Positions 12,298 to 24,145 of a stretch of DNA of 64,000 nucleotides are shown here, one piece after another. The translations under genes and the position numbers were made by a program. This DNA comes from Telopea speciosissima (lineage: Eukaryota > Streptophyta > Magnoliopsida > Proteales > Proteaceae): contig NC_057916.1 in the NCBI RefSeq assembly GCF_018873765.1, forward strand, positions 33,703,501 through 33,767,500, read 5' to 3'. Under the pieces are notes generated by a model that saw only the letters and a program-made list of their open reading frames with translations, searched no databases and was not told the origin of the DNA. Every line of letters begins with the position of its first letter. Within the stretch, counting starts at the first letter, position 1.

Positions 12298-12767
12298 GAT
12301 CGCTTGATATCCAAACTCAAAATGATCCTGATCAATTCTTATTTGATCTAGATTAGACCTGACTCCTATCTAATCCCAATTATGGTCGAATCGGCTCAGA
12401 CTAATTCTGTATGAAAACTAAGGTTAAAGTGCCGAATTCTATCGAGCTGATTCCAATCCGATCCAGATCAAAATCAGTCAAACCAATCTAGATTCCGATC
12501 CCGAATTTTTAAACATTGCTAAGGACTGCTAGCTAGTTTTGCCAAATCCCCTACCATCTGATTTTGTTTGGATTAGAATAATGCCTGAATGATCCTTTTC
12601 GCAGGCTTATTTATAATCTTTAACAGCCTCTCCAACTCCTCCGAGTCCTCATTGTTGAATAAGCCCTTCCGTCCTTCCACCGTTCCATTACTAGTAAGGA
12701 AAGTAAATGCAAAGAAAGCAAGTGACACACAAAGAGATAAAAGCCCTTGATATGAAGCCATCAGCAC

Positions 12768-13206
12768 AAACTATTCTATATTTGATACTATACAATACCT
12801 ATTACCTATGGGCTGTGAATTCTGATTTATAATAACACAAAAATAAAGGGAGGTGGGGAGGAAGAAGATGAAACCAAAATTTCATAAATGCCTCATTAGC
12901 TATAGGAAATGATGCATTAATGGTTCTTTCCTTAAAATAGATTATCATTTCTAAACCAAAAAAAAAAAAAAATACAGATCATCATAAATGTGTAGTTGTG
13001 TTCTACATACTAATACCAAATTTTTATTTTTTGAAGGTAAAAACACATTAATATCAATGAATGATACGAATTCTGAAGTTTTGTGTGGAGAAGTTAGAAG
13101 CTTCCCTAAAGTTCCTGTTTTTACGGTTTGTTGTAGACATTAAGTTGGGAAAACGACGAAGATTGAGAAGAAGCTGATTTGGGTCTGTTCATTGGAGAAG
13201 GGTGTA
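12768..13206. other. Region upstream of the neprosin pseudogene
   Basis: This would hold the promoter of the minus-strand neprosin gene. I see no strong TATA box; A-runs near 12957-12974 and AT-rich DNA only. Confidence 0.35.
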
Positions 13207-13640
13207 AGGTTCAAAATTCAGGTATCGGACTCCGGATTAGTCATGGTCAAAACCTTTTTGGGTCGGGATCAGATCGGTCCAAATCGGTCAGGATCGGTCA
13301 AAAAACACCCTAAAATCGTTTTTTTATGGATCGGGTCATGTATCGGCCAAAGTTGGTGGGTGTTGTGATCTCGGGATCGAATCGGCCGATATTATCTAGA
13401 TCGGATTGGTCAAAATCGATCGGTATCGGTTAGTATCGATTGGTATCAGTCAAGATAATATAAAAAACTAAAAAAAAAAATATATTCAGTTGGATCGGTC
13501 AAGGATAAGATCGGATCGACCTATCCAATCAACGATCCAGTCAAACCTTGTTGTATCGGTCAAATCTCGGGATCAGCCTCGACCGATACTGATCCGATCC
13601 GACCAATATCGGCCGATCCGATCCGATACCTGAAACCATG
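13207..13640. repeat. TATCGG-rich TIR element
   Basis: Left end GGTTCAAAATTCAGGTATCGG and right end CCGATACCTGAAACCAT are imperfect inverted repeats around many GATCGGTCAAAATCGATCGG-like words. Flanks GGGTGTAAG and GGGTGTGGG may be a decayed 9-bp target duplication. Same family as 11660-11928. Confidence 0.55.
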
Positions 13641-14291
13641 GGTGTGGGGTGATGGTGAGTTTGCTGGGATACAATTGTTCAATTTGTAGGGATACGAATT
13701 ACGAAAGGGTAGCATATAAGGGTGCATTCTTTTGGGATAGTATTTATGTTGGGCTCTTCTAATCGTCAGTATAGAGAGTGACGTGATTCCCTTCACTATT
13801 TTTAATTTATCCTCACAAGTTGTTCTTTGATGAGTTGGAGTGAAGGGTAGTTTTGTCAATTCATTTTATAAATCATTGTAGCAAGTCCCTCCTTCTCTGG
13901 CGCTTCCTTTCCCCTCCCTCTCCGGCTCCGGCGCCCTCTCTTTCTCCCCCTCCCATCCACTGCAACTTCTGGAACTCTCTCTCTCTCCTCAGTGGTAGTT
14001 ACTAGTTAGCGATTTGGAATGAGATTATGGAGACGCTGAAAAGGTATGAATAACCTGATAGTCTGATTGTTGGAAGGGTTGGGTAGAAATGGTAACCAAG
14101 ATGCGACCAAAGATGGGAAGACACGGGAAGGGGCACTGCACGGGAGAGACGACATTGGGTTGTTGGTTATGGTGTTTTTACGAGAATTACCCTTCACCCC
14201 AATTCAACAAAATCATTTCTAAGGGTAAAAAAGTCCTAGTGAAATGAACTGCTTCACTTGCATAGTAATGTCAAAGATTACCCTTTATATT

Positions 14292-14445
14292 TGGGTCGAT
14301 TTTCTTTGTGCTGCAGTTTAGGCTAGGCCCAGACACATGGGGCGGTATTAATGCTATTCAGGGGGGGTGGGGTGGTCATTTTGCCCACCACCCATGTGTT
14401 TGGGCGTAGCCTGCGCCTCCAATACAGAGAATATTTAGCCTTCAT
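14292..14445. mobile_element. Mutator-like MITE (9-bp TSD CTTTATATT)
   Basis: Identical CTTTATATT copies at 14283-14291 and 14446-14454 flank a 154-bp fold-back whose inner arms read GGCCCAGACACATGGGGCGG and, on the other strand, CTACGCCCAAACACATGGG. The 9-bp duplication suits the Mutator superfamily. There is no coding capacity. Confidence 0.75.
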
Positions 14446-14527
14446 CTTTATATTGCGTAATTTGGTTAACCAATAGATTGGGTGAATAATTTGATAAACT
14501 AAAAATCATATTTAATTAATCTTATAC

Positions 14528-14742
14528 GGAGTGATGTTCTCTACACCGCAGCGCATGGAGGTGCAGACTACGCCCAGACACACGGGGCGGGGTGGGTAAG
14601 GGTGATCATTTCAGCCATTCAGGGGGCAGGGCAGTCATTTCACCACCCCCATGTGTCTGAATGGCTAAAATGATCGCCCCTCCCCACCTCGCCTCACGTG
14701 TTTGGGCACAACCTACGCCCCTGGTGCACAGAACATCTCCCC
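14528..14742. mobile_element. Mutator-like MITE (9-bp TSD ATCTTATA[C/A])
   Basis: ATCTTATAC (14519-14527) and ATCTTATAA (14743-14751) flank a 215-bp element with ends GGAGTGATGTTCTCT and, inverted, GGGGAGATGTTCTGT. The inner arms contain CTACGCCCAGACACACGGGG, the same family as 14292-14445 and the host element at 31734-32469. Confidence 0.8.
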
Positions 14743-14944
14743 ATCTTATAATTCTCTCAACAAAGAGAATTTTGCTTTGATTATGATGCAGACATACATG
14801 ATATCTGTTACCAACATTTTTCGGCGTCTGTGGCATCGGTCGTATGAGTGAAAAAGCGCATGCGTGCCAGAGTCACAAGGACTCGAAAGATGACCAAATG
14901 GATTTTTAAATGTAAAAATTAATGCCAAGAAGAAGAACTTTGAA

Positions 14945-15265
14945 ACTAAATTGCTTATTTGTAGTAACGTATCTGTTGAAGTATTTACAACTCGACAGTC
15001 AACAACTCTAAATTAATAAGGCTTACAGCTGTATTTAAATTGCACTAACACTACAAGTACTCTACGACCAAATTGTTCACTTCCTAGCAATAAATTTGTT
15101 GAAGTCTTCACAACTTTGTCAGTCACGAGCTGTTGAAGAACAATGGGGCCGGAATCCAACTTTAGCAAAACAATTATATCTAAAAAGACAAAAAGATAAA
15201 GATAAAAGATAAATGTATTGTTTGTTGATATGGGAATCCCTTTCTTTGTTGTTGAATTGCTCTTT
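14945..15265. repeat. Dispersed repeat shared with 26170-26430
   Basis: The succession AATTTGTTGAAGTCTTC, CAGTCACGA, AAGACAAAAAGATAAAGATA and TTTCTTTGTTGTTGAATT recurs in the same order in 26170-26430. It is locally duplicated in part (about 14955 and 15070). Probably a piece of an old element; family unknown. Confidence 0.5.
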
Positions 15266-15339
15266 CATAGTCATTCTTGGTAGTTATGGTACTTACCATG
15301 TAGTTACGCAACTATCCACTTCCTTAAAAGTTAGTTATA

Positions 15340-15480
15340 ACTACCCTGCTAACCGTTCATTGGTCAATGACTATTAGTGATCGGCGGTCGCTGACCATTT
15401 ATTGATCGTTGATCGTTTACTGACCGTTTACCAGTCACTGATCATTCCTCGAACACTGACAGTTCATCAATCATTGAAAT
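15340..15480. repeat. Degenerate short tandem repeat of TGAtCGTTtAC words
   Basis: Words such as GATCGTTGATCGTTTACTG, GACCGTTTACCAGTCACTG and GATCATT follow each other over about 130 bp with an uneven unit of roughly 10-12 bases. Confidence 0.45.
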
Positions 15481-15837
15481 AGGTCTATCTTGACTAAAAT
15501 AGATTCGATCTATTGAGCGAAATAGGGTGTAAACAATACCATTGGCTTATGTCACTACTACTCCAAAGTCTTTCTTAGGCCCCGATTGTTTAGAGAGGAC
15601 CTAGGTGGGGAGGAAAATGCTGATGCGGCACTTCAAAATCCCACCCTAACCTTGTTTGGTAAATTTGGGACGGTGAACTTACAAAAGCTCAGGGGACATC
15701 ATTAATTGTTTTGTCTGTTGATGTGGCACTTCAAAATTCCACTCCTTTGCTATCCAAAGTCCCAACAAATTGGTGAGACTTTGATTACTACTCATGGGAA
15801 AAGTAACTTTAGCTCAACATTTCCATCCTAACAAAAC

Positions 15838-17535
<1,698 letters not shown>

Positions 17536-18029
17536 AACAAAACCCTACCAACATGTGAATCATCTTCCCAACAATCTCAATCCACCTTCCCCTTTAAACA
17601 ATCGGATCATTAATGTTTGTAGAGCGTTTCTTGTGGGGACGGAAAGAGAGGAAAAGTTTGCATTTTTTTTTTTCGGTAAAAAAAAGTTAGCTTTATCTTT
17701 TTCGGTGGAAAAGTTTGCTTTATCAATTCATGGAAAAGGAAGAATGAAAAGTTAAAGAAAAGTTAGATTGATCATGATTTATGACTACGTGGACCTGCAC
17801 GATTCATCAGACTTTAGCAACATAAGTCCTTTAAAAAAAATAAGTCTATATTACTCCAAGGCTCTCTATATTTCTTAGAAGAATTATCTTCTAAAATTTC
17901 ATTAGTTCATACCGACTTTTCCTTCATCAATGGTGAACAAGGAATTCCTTCACCATGAGGATTGATAGCGCTGAATTAATGGGGAGGTAGTTTTGACCTC
18001 ATCTACGGAGGGTGAGTTGTAATCATAAT
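17536..18029. other. Spacer between hAT-like elements A and B
   Basis: AT-rich, with T- and A-runs. A short frame (17555-17755) shows no family resemblance. No gene seen. Confidence 0.5.
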
Positions 18030-18512
18030 CATAGTTAGTATGTTCACGTACTAATTGTCGTATTCGATCGTGTAATTCAATAACCCGAATCTTACCGTAT
18101 TTTATGAGATTGCTTAATTTTATATATGACTCTTAAGAAAAATCATATGAATTGTCGTATTAAGTACTGTATTAATATATACTTATGTATTTTAATTTAA
18201 TTAAATAAAATAAAAAACTAAAAGCTAAAACCTAAAAACCCAAAAACTGGTGAAAAAACCCCCAACACCAGAAGACTCTCGTTCTAAGCTTCTAGCAAAC
18301 TATCAACTCTCAAACACTCTGGTTCTAATTCATATCCATCAATTCCAAATCTCTGTAGATCTGTAATTCTTCACAAACTAGTTTTTTTTTTTTAATTTTT
18401 GTCAATTGTTTTCGATTCATGGTGCAGGGTAATTCTTTTATTCTTCTTTTTTTTTTTTTTTTTTTTTATCCTTTTGCTTTGTTGCTTGTGACCTTATTAG
18501 TCTAGAATTTAC

Positions 18513-18612
18513 ACGGACCCCATTTGTCTTCAACTGCTTCCGCTGCTCAACTTTCTCAAGGAGTTCTTTGTGTTTTGTACGTAGTTGTTCTAAGTAAAGC
18601 CTTGGTTTCTTT
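18513..18612 (-). pseudogene. Captured exon-like fragment, possibly from actin-related protein 5
   Basis: On the minus strand an AG acceptor (ATATATAG) precedes a coding-looking 100-nt piece including YLEQLRTKHKELLEKVEQ and RKQLKTNG, followed by a donor-like GTAAAT. The charged coiled coil ending in LKTNG resembles the coiled region of plant ARP5, an INO80-complex actin-related protein, from memory of that family. Because intron-like flanks are kept, a DNA-level capture by element B is more likely than retroposition. Only one exon is present, so it cannot be a functional gene. Confidence 0.4.
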
Positions 18613-18674
18613 CTATATATTTTTGAATAGTTACAAATAGTCAGAGTCCATAAAGATGCGAATTCTTTTTTTCT

Positions 18675-18908
18675 TTTTTCTTTTTTGGAGACAGGAGGGG
18701 TATCCGACTTTAGGCCGATTAAATCCCCCCTAGCCTCGTACATGACCCCCATGCCACGCATGAACCGGGAGCTTCTGGACCCTAGTGAGCCTCAAACGGG
18801 TGGCCCCAAGAAATTATGCAACAGCAAAGGTTTGATGATGAGACCTCGTTTCCTGAGGCGAAGTTTCATGTCCCCTCCAAGCCAGCTGCACTAACTCCTT
18901 GGGGTTCA
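18675..18908 (-). mobile_element. SINE-like insertion inside element B
   Basis: Read on the minus strand, the unit starts near AACCCCAAGGAGTTAGTGC, continues through CCGGTTCATGCGTGG, ends with TTTAATCGGCCTAAAGTCGG and GGATACCCCTCCTGTCTCC, and runs into an A-rich tail (AAAAAAGAAAAAAGAAAAAA). That 3' end resembles plant Au-type SINEs. It is GC-richer than its surroundings. No clear target duplication. Confidence 0.5.
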
Positions 18909-19475
18909 TTTTTTAACTTTTATTGTTATAAAGCAATGGCTTGGTATGTAATGGTCCATATGGGATCAAAGTCATGATGGCCATTCACTGGCTCCACAAA
19001 TTAAATATGTAGTCCTTTAGATCTCAAGAAAAGGATTTTATAGTTAAGATCTAAGAATCAAAGCTTGTAAGAAAGCAATCCCTCGATCCTCCTAAATCTA
19101 TATCTAAATTTTTAGGGTAATAAAATTCTATGTTAATGTTTTCTTATTTTATTAATTATAAATGGTTGGGTGGTGCAATTGTTTAAAGTTTTAGTGGCCA
19201 ATTGAGTGTTATTCTTAATGAATAGGTATCAATAGAATGAATTATCACAATTTTTAAGAAAACTTTTGAGATTTTTTTTTTATTTGGATACTCGTATTTT
19301 TGCACCTGTACTATTTCAGTGCAACTATATTAAACACATACCTTTCATTGTCGTACACGTTTTATTGCGCTTGCTTTTTAAAAAAATGAACTATTGCCGT
19401 GTGGGCCGATTAATTGCCATACATATCCGTTCACGTATTACTGTCGTACCTGAACTTAGTAACTATGATCATAAC

Positions 19476-20873
19476 CCAGAGTCCAATCAATATTTCTTCC
19501 TTCTCTATGGATGAAAGAAAACTTTATCTTAACATGAGAAATAGGGAAAGAAAAAGTTTGATTAGATCATGTTTATGATGTAGACATATATGACATCATT
19601 CGATTATCGCTATGTAGGTCTTAGTAATCAAGTCTTTCTTTGTGCGTGTATTACATTTCCTATGTTTATAGAAGCTAATATGTCATTTCCCCTTGGAAAT
19701 TAACAATTACTTTTGTCTATCATAAGAGTCTATTACATGTGCCTTTATTCCACAATCCCCTCCCCCTTCCAAAAAATAAAATAAAATAAAATAAATAACA
19801 GAAAATTACACTTGAAGTACCCAACGTTTAAGGAACCTAATATAAGATGTCAAATACAATGGTTGAATTATCTCCGTCCAATGGAAACTTTTAAAATTTT
19901 ATGACAGTCTTATTTTAGATCAGGTTGTATCATATTGTTTGTCGTGATTTAAAATCCTACAAGGGTCACATTTCAAATCGAACAATTAAAAATGTTAAAC
20001 CATTATAATTGAAAATATATCATTTCAATTAGGAAATTTTTTACATTATTGATGGTCTGATCTTAAATTAAATTATACCATAATGTTTGCTATGATTTAA
20101 AATACTATATGAGTGGTCATGATCCAAATCAAAGACAAAATGTGTAAGAACACAACGCTAAATTATATATTTCTATTTGAGATTTTGTAATAGATACAAG
20201 AACTAAGAACATTTTGATTATTTCATCATCATATGTTAACTCCATCTTAACATTTTGTGCTTGGTTACCTACCCCAAACATAGTCTTTAAAACATTAAAT
20301 ACCTTGGACATTATTTTCTTAATTTGGATGTCAAGAAAAGAAAAAATAAAAAAAAATAAAAAAATTAGATAATAGAGATAGACATATAAATTAATCATTG
20401 AATCATCATGATTTTTGTCTCTTCTTGTTTTTTCTTTTCTTGGCAATTCAAACATAACTTAAGATCCATGTTATGTGCCTAATGGGATCTACTCTAGTGT
20501 ATGGGTATTAGATTGGGCCAACGGCCAGTCTAGTATGAAATTGATTAAAGGATTTGATTTAACGTATTTTAGTAACTTTGGAGCTTTTGACATATCAGTC
20601 ATGTACGTAACAGCCCACCTCTTAAAACTTAGTGATTGTGGAAAAATTTCTTTCTCCATTCCAAAAAGTTGAACACATGTGCGTGACACATCATTATGAG
20701 AAAAAAAAGACTCTAAACAAAAAACCAAGTACAAGTAGTACACATCATCCACTTATTCTTCTCTTGAGAACCAAAAAATTCTTTCATGAAACTAACACTG
20801 AAACTTCCCATTGACATGAAAAGTTAAGCGACTTGATTCATCGCAACAGAATTACATATTTGTTTCTTTTTAG
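19476..20873. other. Intergenic DNA upstream of the Ca2+-ATPase gene
   Basis: AT-rich DNA with T-rich runs, no gene. GATTTAAAATCCTA and TGATTTAAAATACTA near 19950 and 20093 suggest a degenerate local repeat. The last few hundred bases should hold promoter elements of the downstream gene. Confidence 0.45.
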
Positions 20874-20883
20874 TATATATATA
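20874..20883 (+). promoter_or_regulatory. TATA box of the Ca2+-ATPase gene
   Basis: TATATATATA in TTTTTAGTATATATATAAG, 164 bases before the ATG. A start of transcription about 30 bases downstream would give a pyrimidine-rich 5' UTR of about 130 nt. Confidence 0.6.
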
Positions 20884-21046
20884 AGAATGAAGCGGAGCTT
20901 CACATCCTCCCATACTCCTGCTGTCCCTAATCCTTCTTTCTCTTTAGAAAGATTGGCAATCAGAGTATTAGTTTATACTTCTCTTCCTTGCTCTCTTTGT
21001 AGGGTAGTACTCACTCTTGTCAGAATTTTTGTTTTTTAACTTACCA

Positions 21047-24000
21047 ATGTCCAACTCCAAGGTGCGGCAATACTCCCTATTTGAAATGTGCACTACCCTT
21101 CGTCTTAGCGTACCCCATAAGAGATGGCGCCGTGCCTTCTTTGTCATTTGTTCTTCCCACATCTTGGTCTCTCTAGCCAAACATGCTATAACTACTAAGA
21201 AGGATCAACTCCTTGCTGCCTTCTCTCGCTCACCATCTTACACTATCCTTGACATCCAATCCAATATTGGTGATGTAAGTCCACACTGCTTCAATCCTGA
21301 TAATAAGGCTCTCCTCATCGATATCGTAAAGGAGAAGAACCCAGATCGTCTGAATCAACTTGGAGGTGTTGAAGCAGTGGCTGCAGCCCTTGAAACTGAT
21401 GTGGAGAATGGAATCCATGGTGATGCTGAAGATATTGCTTCTCGTCGCAATAAATTTGGATCAAATACGTACCCAAAGCCACCTCTAAAGAGTCTCTTCC
21501 AGTTCGTGTTGGAGGCTTTCAAGGACACCATAATTCTCATTCTCTTGGGCTGTGCCATTCTGTCTCTTGGGTTCGGCATCAGAGAAAATGGATGGAAAGA
21601 TGGATGGTACGATGGTGGTAGTATATTTGTTGCTGTCTTTATTGTTATTACTGTCTCTGCCTTCAGTAACTTCAGACAATCCAGACAATTTGAGAAGCTC
21701 TCAAGCATTAGCGACAACATCCAAATCGATGTCATTAGGAGTGGGCGGCGCTGCCAGATTTCCATCTTTGACATTGTTGTGGGAGACATTGTGTGTCTCA
21801 AAATTGGCGATCAGATTCCAGCAGACGGCCTCTTCTTAGATGGTCATTCCTTACAAATTGACGAGTCTAGCATGACAGGGGAGAGTGACCATGTTGAGGT
21901 TGATGGACGCAGAAACCCATTCCTCATCTCTGGTGCAAAGGTGGCTGACGGGTATGGTCGCATGCTAGTTACCTCGGTCGGCATGAACACAGCATGGGGT
22001 GAGATGATGAGCTCTATAAACCGTGACTCTAATGAGCAAACACCATTACAAGAACGGCTTGACAAATTAACCCTGTCAATAGGGAAGGTTGGTTTGGCAG
22101 TTGCATTCCTCGTTCTTGTTGTGTTATTGGTTCGTTATTTCACGGGGAATACAATAGATGACTATGGTAATCGAGAGTTCAATGGCAGCAAGACGAAGAT
22201 CAATGACATATTGAATGCTGTTGTCCGTATTATTGCTGATGCCGTCACCATCGTGGTGGTGGCAATTCCAGAAGGATTGCCACTGGCTGTCACACTCACT
22301 CTTGCTTATTCCATGAAAAGAATGATGGTGGATCAAGCAATGGTCAGAAAACTCATGGCTTGTGAGACAATGGGTTCAGCCACCACCATCTGTACCGATA
22401 AAACGGGCACTCTCACCATGAATCAAATGAAGGTGACCGAATTTTGGCTTGGTCAAGATGCCATAAAAGATTATGGTTCCCCAACAATTTCTTCTGTTAT
22501 TCTTGACTTGCTCCACCAGGGAGCTGGTCTGAACTCCACCGGAGCCGTTTATAAACCCCATTCACAAGCAGTACCCGAGTTCTCTGGTAGCCCAACTGAG
22601 AAAGCCATCCTATCTTGGTCTGTCTTAGAATTGAAGATGGACATCGAGGCGCTAAAGAAGACATGTACCATTCTCCAGGTAGAAGCCTTCAATTCAGAAA
22701 AGAAACGCAGCGGTCTATTGATGAAGAAGAATGGCGAGAAAATGATCCATATACATTGGAAAGGAGCTGCAGAGATGATTCTAGCAATGTGTTCCAGCTA
22801 TTATGACAGAAACGGAAGCTTAACATTCATGGGTGAAAATGAAAGGAAGAAGTTCGAACAGGTAATTGAAAGTATGGCAGCTAAAAGCCTCCGATGCATT
22901 GGTTTTGCTCACAAAGAGATAGCTGAAGAAGAGTTGGAGTACAGAGAAGATGGAAAGATTCATGAAAAGCACAGTGAAGAGGGTTTAACCTTGTTGGGGT
23001 TAGTAGGTCTAAAGGATCCATGTCGACCAGGGGTAAGAAATGCTGTGGTAGCTTGCAAAGATGCTGGAGTGCACATCAAAATGATCACTGGAGACAACAT
23101 TTTCACAGCAAGGGCAATAGCCATTGAATGTGGGATACTCGATCGAAATCAGGACTCTGATAATGAAGAGGTTGTGGAGGGTGTGGAATTTCGAAACTAC
23201 ACACCGAAGGAAAGGGTGGAGAAAGTTGATAGAATCTATGTTATGGCAAGATCGTCCCCATTTGACAAGCTCTTGATGGTACAATGCTTGAAGCAGAAAG
23301 GCCATGTAGTGGCGGTCACCGGTGATGGTACAAACGATGCTCCAGCATTGAAAGAGGCCGATATTGGACTTTCTATGGGGATTCAGGGAACTGAAGTTGC
23401 CAAGGAGAGTTCAGATATTGTCATCTTGGATGATAACTTTGCTTCAGTGGCCACGGTTTTAATGTGGGGGAGATGCGTTTATAACAACATCCAAAAATTT
23501 ATTCAGTTCCAACTCACTGTGAATGTAGCTGCTCTTGTGATCAACTTTGTTGCCGCAATTTCTGCTGGCAAAGTTCCCCTAACAGCAGTTCAATTGTTGT
23601 GGGTGAACCTCATCATGGACACATTGGGAGCTTTGGCTCTTGCCACTGAGAGACCCACTAAGGAGCTTATGGAGAAGTCACCAGTGGGTCGGACCGAGCC
23701 ACTTATAACCAATGTCATGTGGAGGAATCTCATGGCTCAAGCTCTGTATCAGATATCTGTCCTCTTGACACTACAATTCAGAGGTGAGTCTATATTTTCC
23801 GTGGATACGAAGGTTAACGATACCCTGATCTTCAACACTTTCGTGTTATGCCAAGTCTTCAATGAGTTCAATGCAAGGAAGCTGGAGAAAAAGAATGTCT
23901 TCAAGGGAATACACAGGAACAAGTTATTTCTAGGGATAATAGGGATAACCATCATTCTTCAGGTAGTGATGGTCGAATTTTTGAAGAGGTTTGCAGATAC

Positions 24001-24145
24001 AGAGAGGTTAGATTGGAGGGAATGGTGTGTGTGCATTTGTCTTGCAGCCATATCTTGGCCAATTGGGTGGATTGTGAAGTGGATACCAGTTCCAGAAAAA
24101 CCATTTCTAAGTTTCCTCAAGCGGGAGTACAACAATAATAGATAG
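21047..24145 (+). CDS. Autoinhibited Ca2+-transporting P-type ATPase, plasma-membrane type (ACA12/13-like)
   Basis: Type IIB Ca2+ pump exporting Ca2+ from the cytosol at the expense of ATP, probably at the plasma membrane. 1032 aa, single exon, as in the ACA12/ACA13 branch. Order: N-terminal basic amphipathic calmodulin-binding and autoinhibitory region (about 5-47, HKRWRRAFFVI), TM1-2 (about 161-207), actuator loop with TGES (277-280), TM3-4 (about 346-414) with PEGL (408-411), phosphorylated Asp451 in DKTGTLT, nucleotide-binding domain with KGAAEM (Lys572), MITGDN (679-684), hinge TGDGTNDAP (758-766), and TM5-10 (about 822-1012). All catalytic motifs are intact. I chose ATG at 21047; the frame is open upstream to a TTG at 21017 but has no earlier ATG. 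A decayed paralogue follows 3 kb downstream on the same strand. Family certain; the ACA12/13 subgroup rests on the intronless structure and the short N terminus. Confidence 0.96.
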   Translation: MSNSKVRQYSLFEMCTTLRLSVPHKRWRRAFFVICSSHILVSLAKHAITTKKDQLLAAFSRSPSYTILDIQSNIGDVSPHCFNPDNKALLIDIVKEKNPDRLNQLGGVEAVAAALETDVENGIHGDAEDIASRRNKFGSNTYPKPPLKSLFQFVLEAFKDTIILILLGCAILSLGFGIRENGWKDGWYDGGSIFVAVFIVITVSAFSNFRQSRQFEKLSSISDNIQIDVIRSGRRCQISIFDIVVGDIVCLKIGDQIPADGLFLDGHSLQIDESSMTGESDHVEVDGRRNPFLISGAKVADGYGRMLVTSVGMNTAWGEMMSSINRDSNEQTPLQERLDKLTLSIGKVGLAVAFLVLVVLLVRYFTGNTIDDYGNREFNGSKTKINDILNAVVRIIADAVTIVVVAIPEGLPLAVTLTLAYSMKRMMVDQAMVRKLMACETMGSATTICTDKTGTLTMNQMKVTEFWLGQDAIKDYGSPTISSVILDLLHQGAGLNSTGAVYKPHSQAVPEFSGSPTEKAILSWSVLELKMDIEALKKTCTILQVEAFNSEKKRSGLLMKKNGEKMIHIHWKGAAEMILAMCSSYYDRNGSLTFMGENERKKFEQVIESMAAKSLRCIGFAHKEIAEEELEYREDGKIHEKHSEEGLTLLGLVGLKDPCRPGVRNAVVACKDAGVHIKMITGDNIFTARAIAIECGILDRNQDSDNEEVVEGVEFRNYTPKERVEKVDRIYVMARSSPFDKLLMVQCLKQKGHVVAVTGDGTNDAPALKEADIGLSMGIQGTEVAKESSDIVILDDNFASVATVLMWGRCVYNNIQKFIQFQLTVNVAALVINFVAAISAGKVPLTAVQLLWVNLIMDTLGALALATERPTKELMEKSPVGRTEPLITNVMWRNLMAQALYQISVLLTLQFRGESIFSVDTKVNDTLIFNTFVLCQVFNEFNARKLEKKNVFKGIHRNKLFLGIIGITIILQVVMVEFLKRFADTERLDWREWCVCICLAAISWPIGWIVKWIPVPEKPFLSFLKREYNNNR

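Larger units (their letters stand above)
37..12767 (-). pseudogene. Neprosin-domain (DUF239/DUF4409) gene, six exons, probably inactivated
   Basis: Secreted neprosin-type protein; the family includes prolyl endopeptidases of pitcher-plant fluid, but most plant members have no known role. Exons read on the minus strand: 12585-12767 (signal peptide, then a basic propeptide with KPAKRIIQ), 11375-11461 (GDVYGCVDINKQPAFDHP), 2991-3221 (activation domain with CPAETVPIRRIQRDDL), 2610-2765, 1578-1724 and 37-411 (DFATGNWWLNF to YGGTGK, stop at 37-39). All junctions are in phase 0 with AG acceptors; donors are GT except exon 1, which is followed by GC. Exon 5 has an in-frame TAA at 1668-1670 where relatives read FVQIS, and about 20 residues of the usual GW-to-GCFN segment are missing. 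The family's conserved glutamate before GW appears as His (NRIHVGW); the later WGGEV is kept. Readthrough length would be 392 aa, slightly short. Intron 2 is 8.15 kb and filled with transposons. The family call is firm; loss of function is inferred. Confidence 0.85.
18030..19467. mobile_element. hAT-like non-autonomous element B (8-bp TSD ATCATAA[T/C])
   Basis: ATCATAAT (18022-18029) and ATCATAAC (19468-19475) flank a 1438-bp segment with inverted ends CATAGTTAGTATGTTCACGT and CATAGTTACTAAGTTCAGGT. It shares termini and subterminal text with element A, 494 bp upstream and in the same orientation. Inside are an exon-like piece (18513-18612) and a SINE-like insertion (18675-18908). Confidence 0.75.

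Noticed and set aside
21017..21046. Ten extra N-terminal codons on the Ca2+-ATPase, starting at TTG
   Set aside because: Plant nuclear genes rarely start at TTG; the first ATG, at 21047, is close downstream and gives a normal family length.
21355..23955. Several antisense frames of 60-148 codons across the Ca2+-ATPase gene
   Set aside because: They mirror the codon pattern of the sense gene and match no family.
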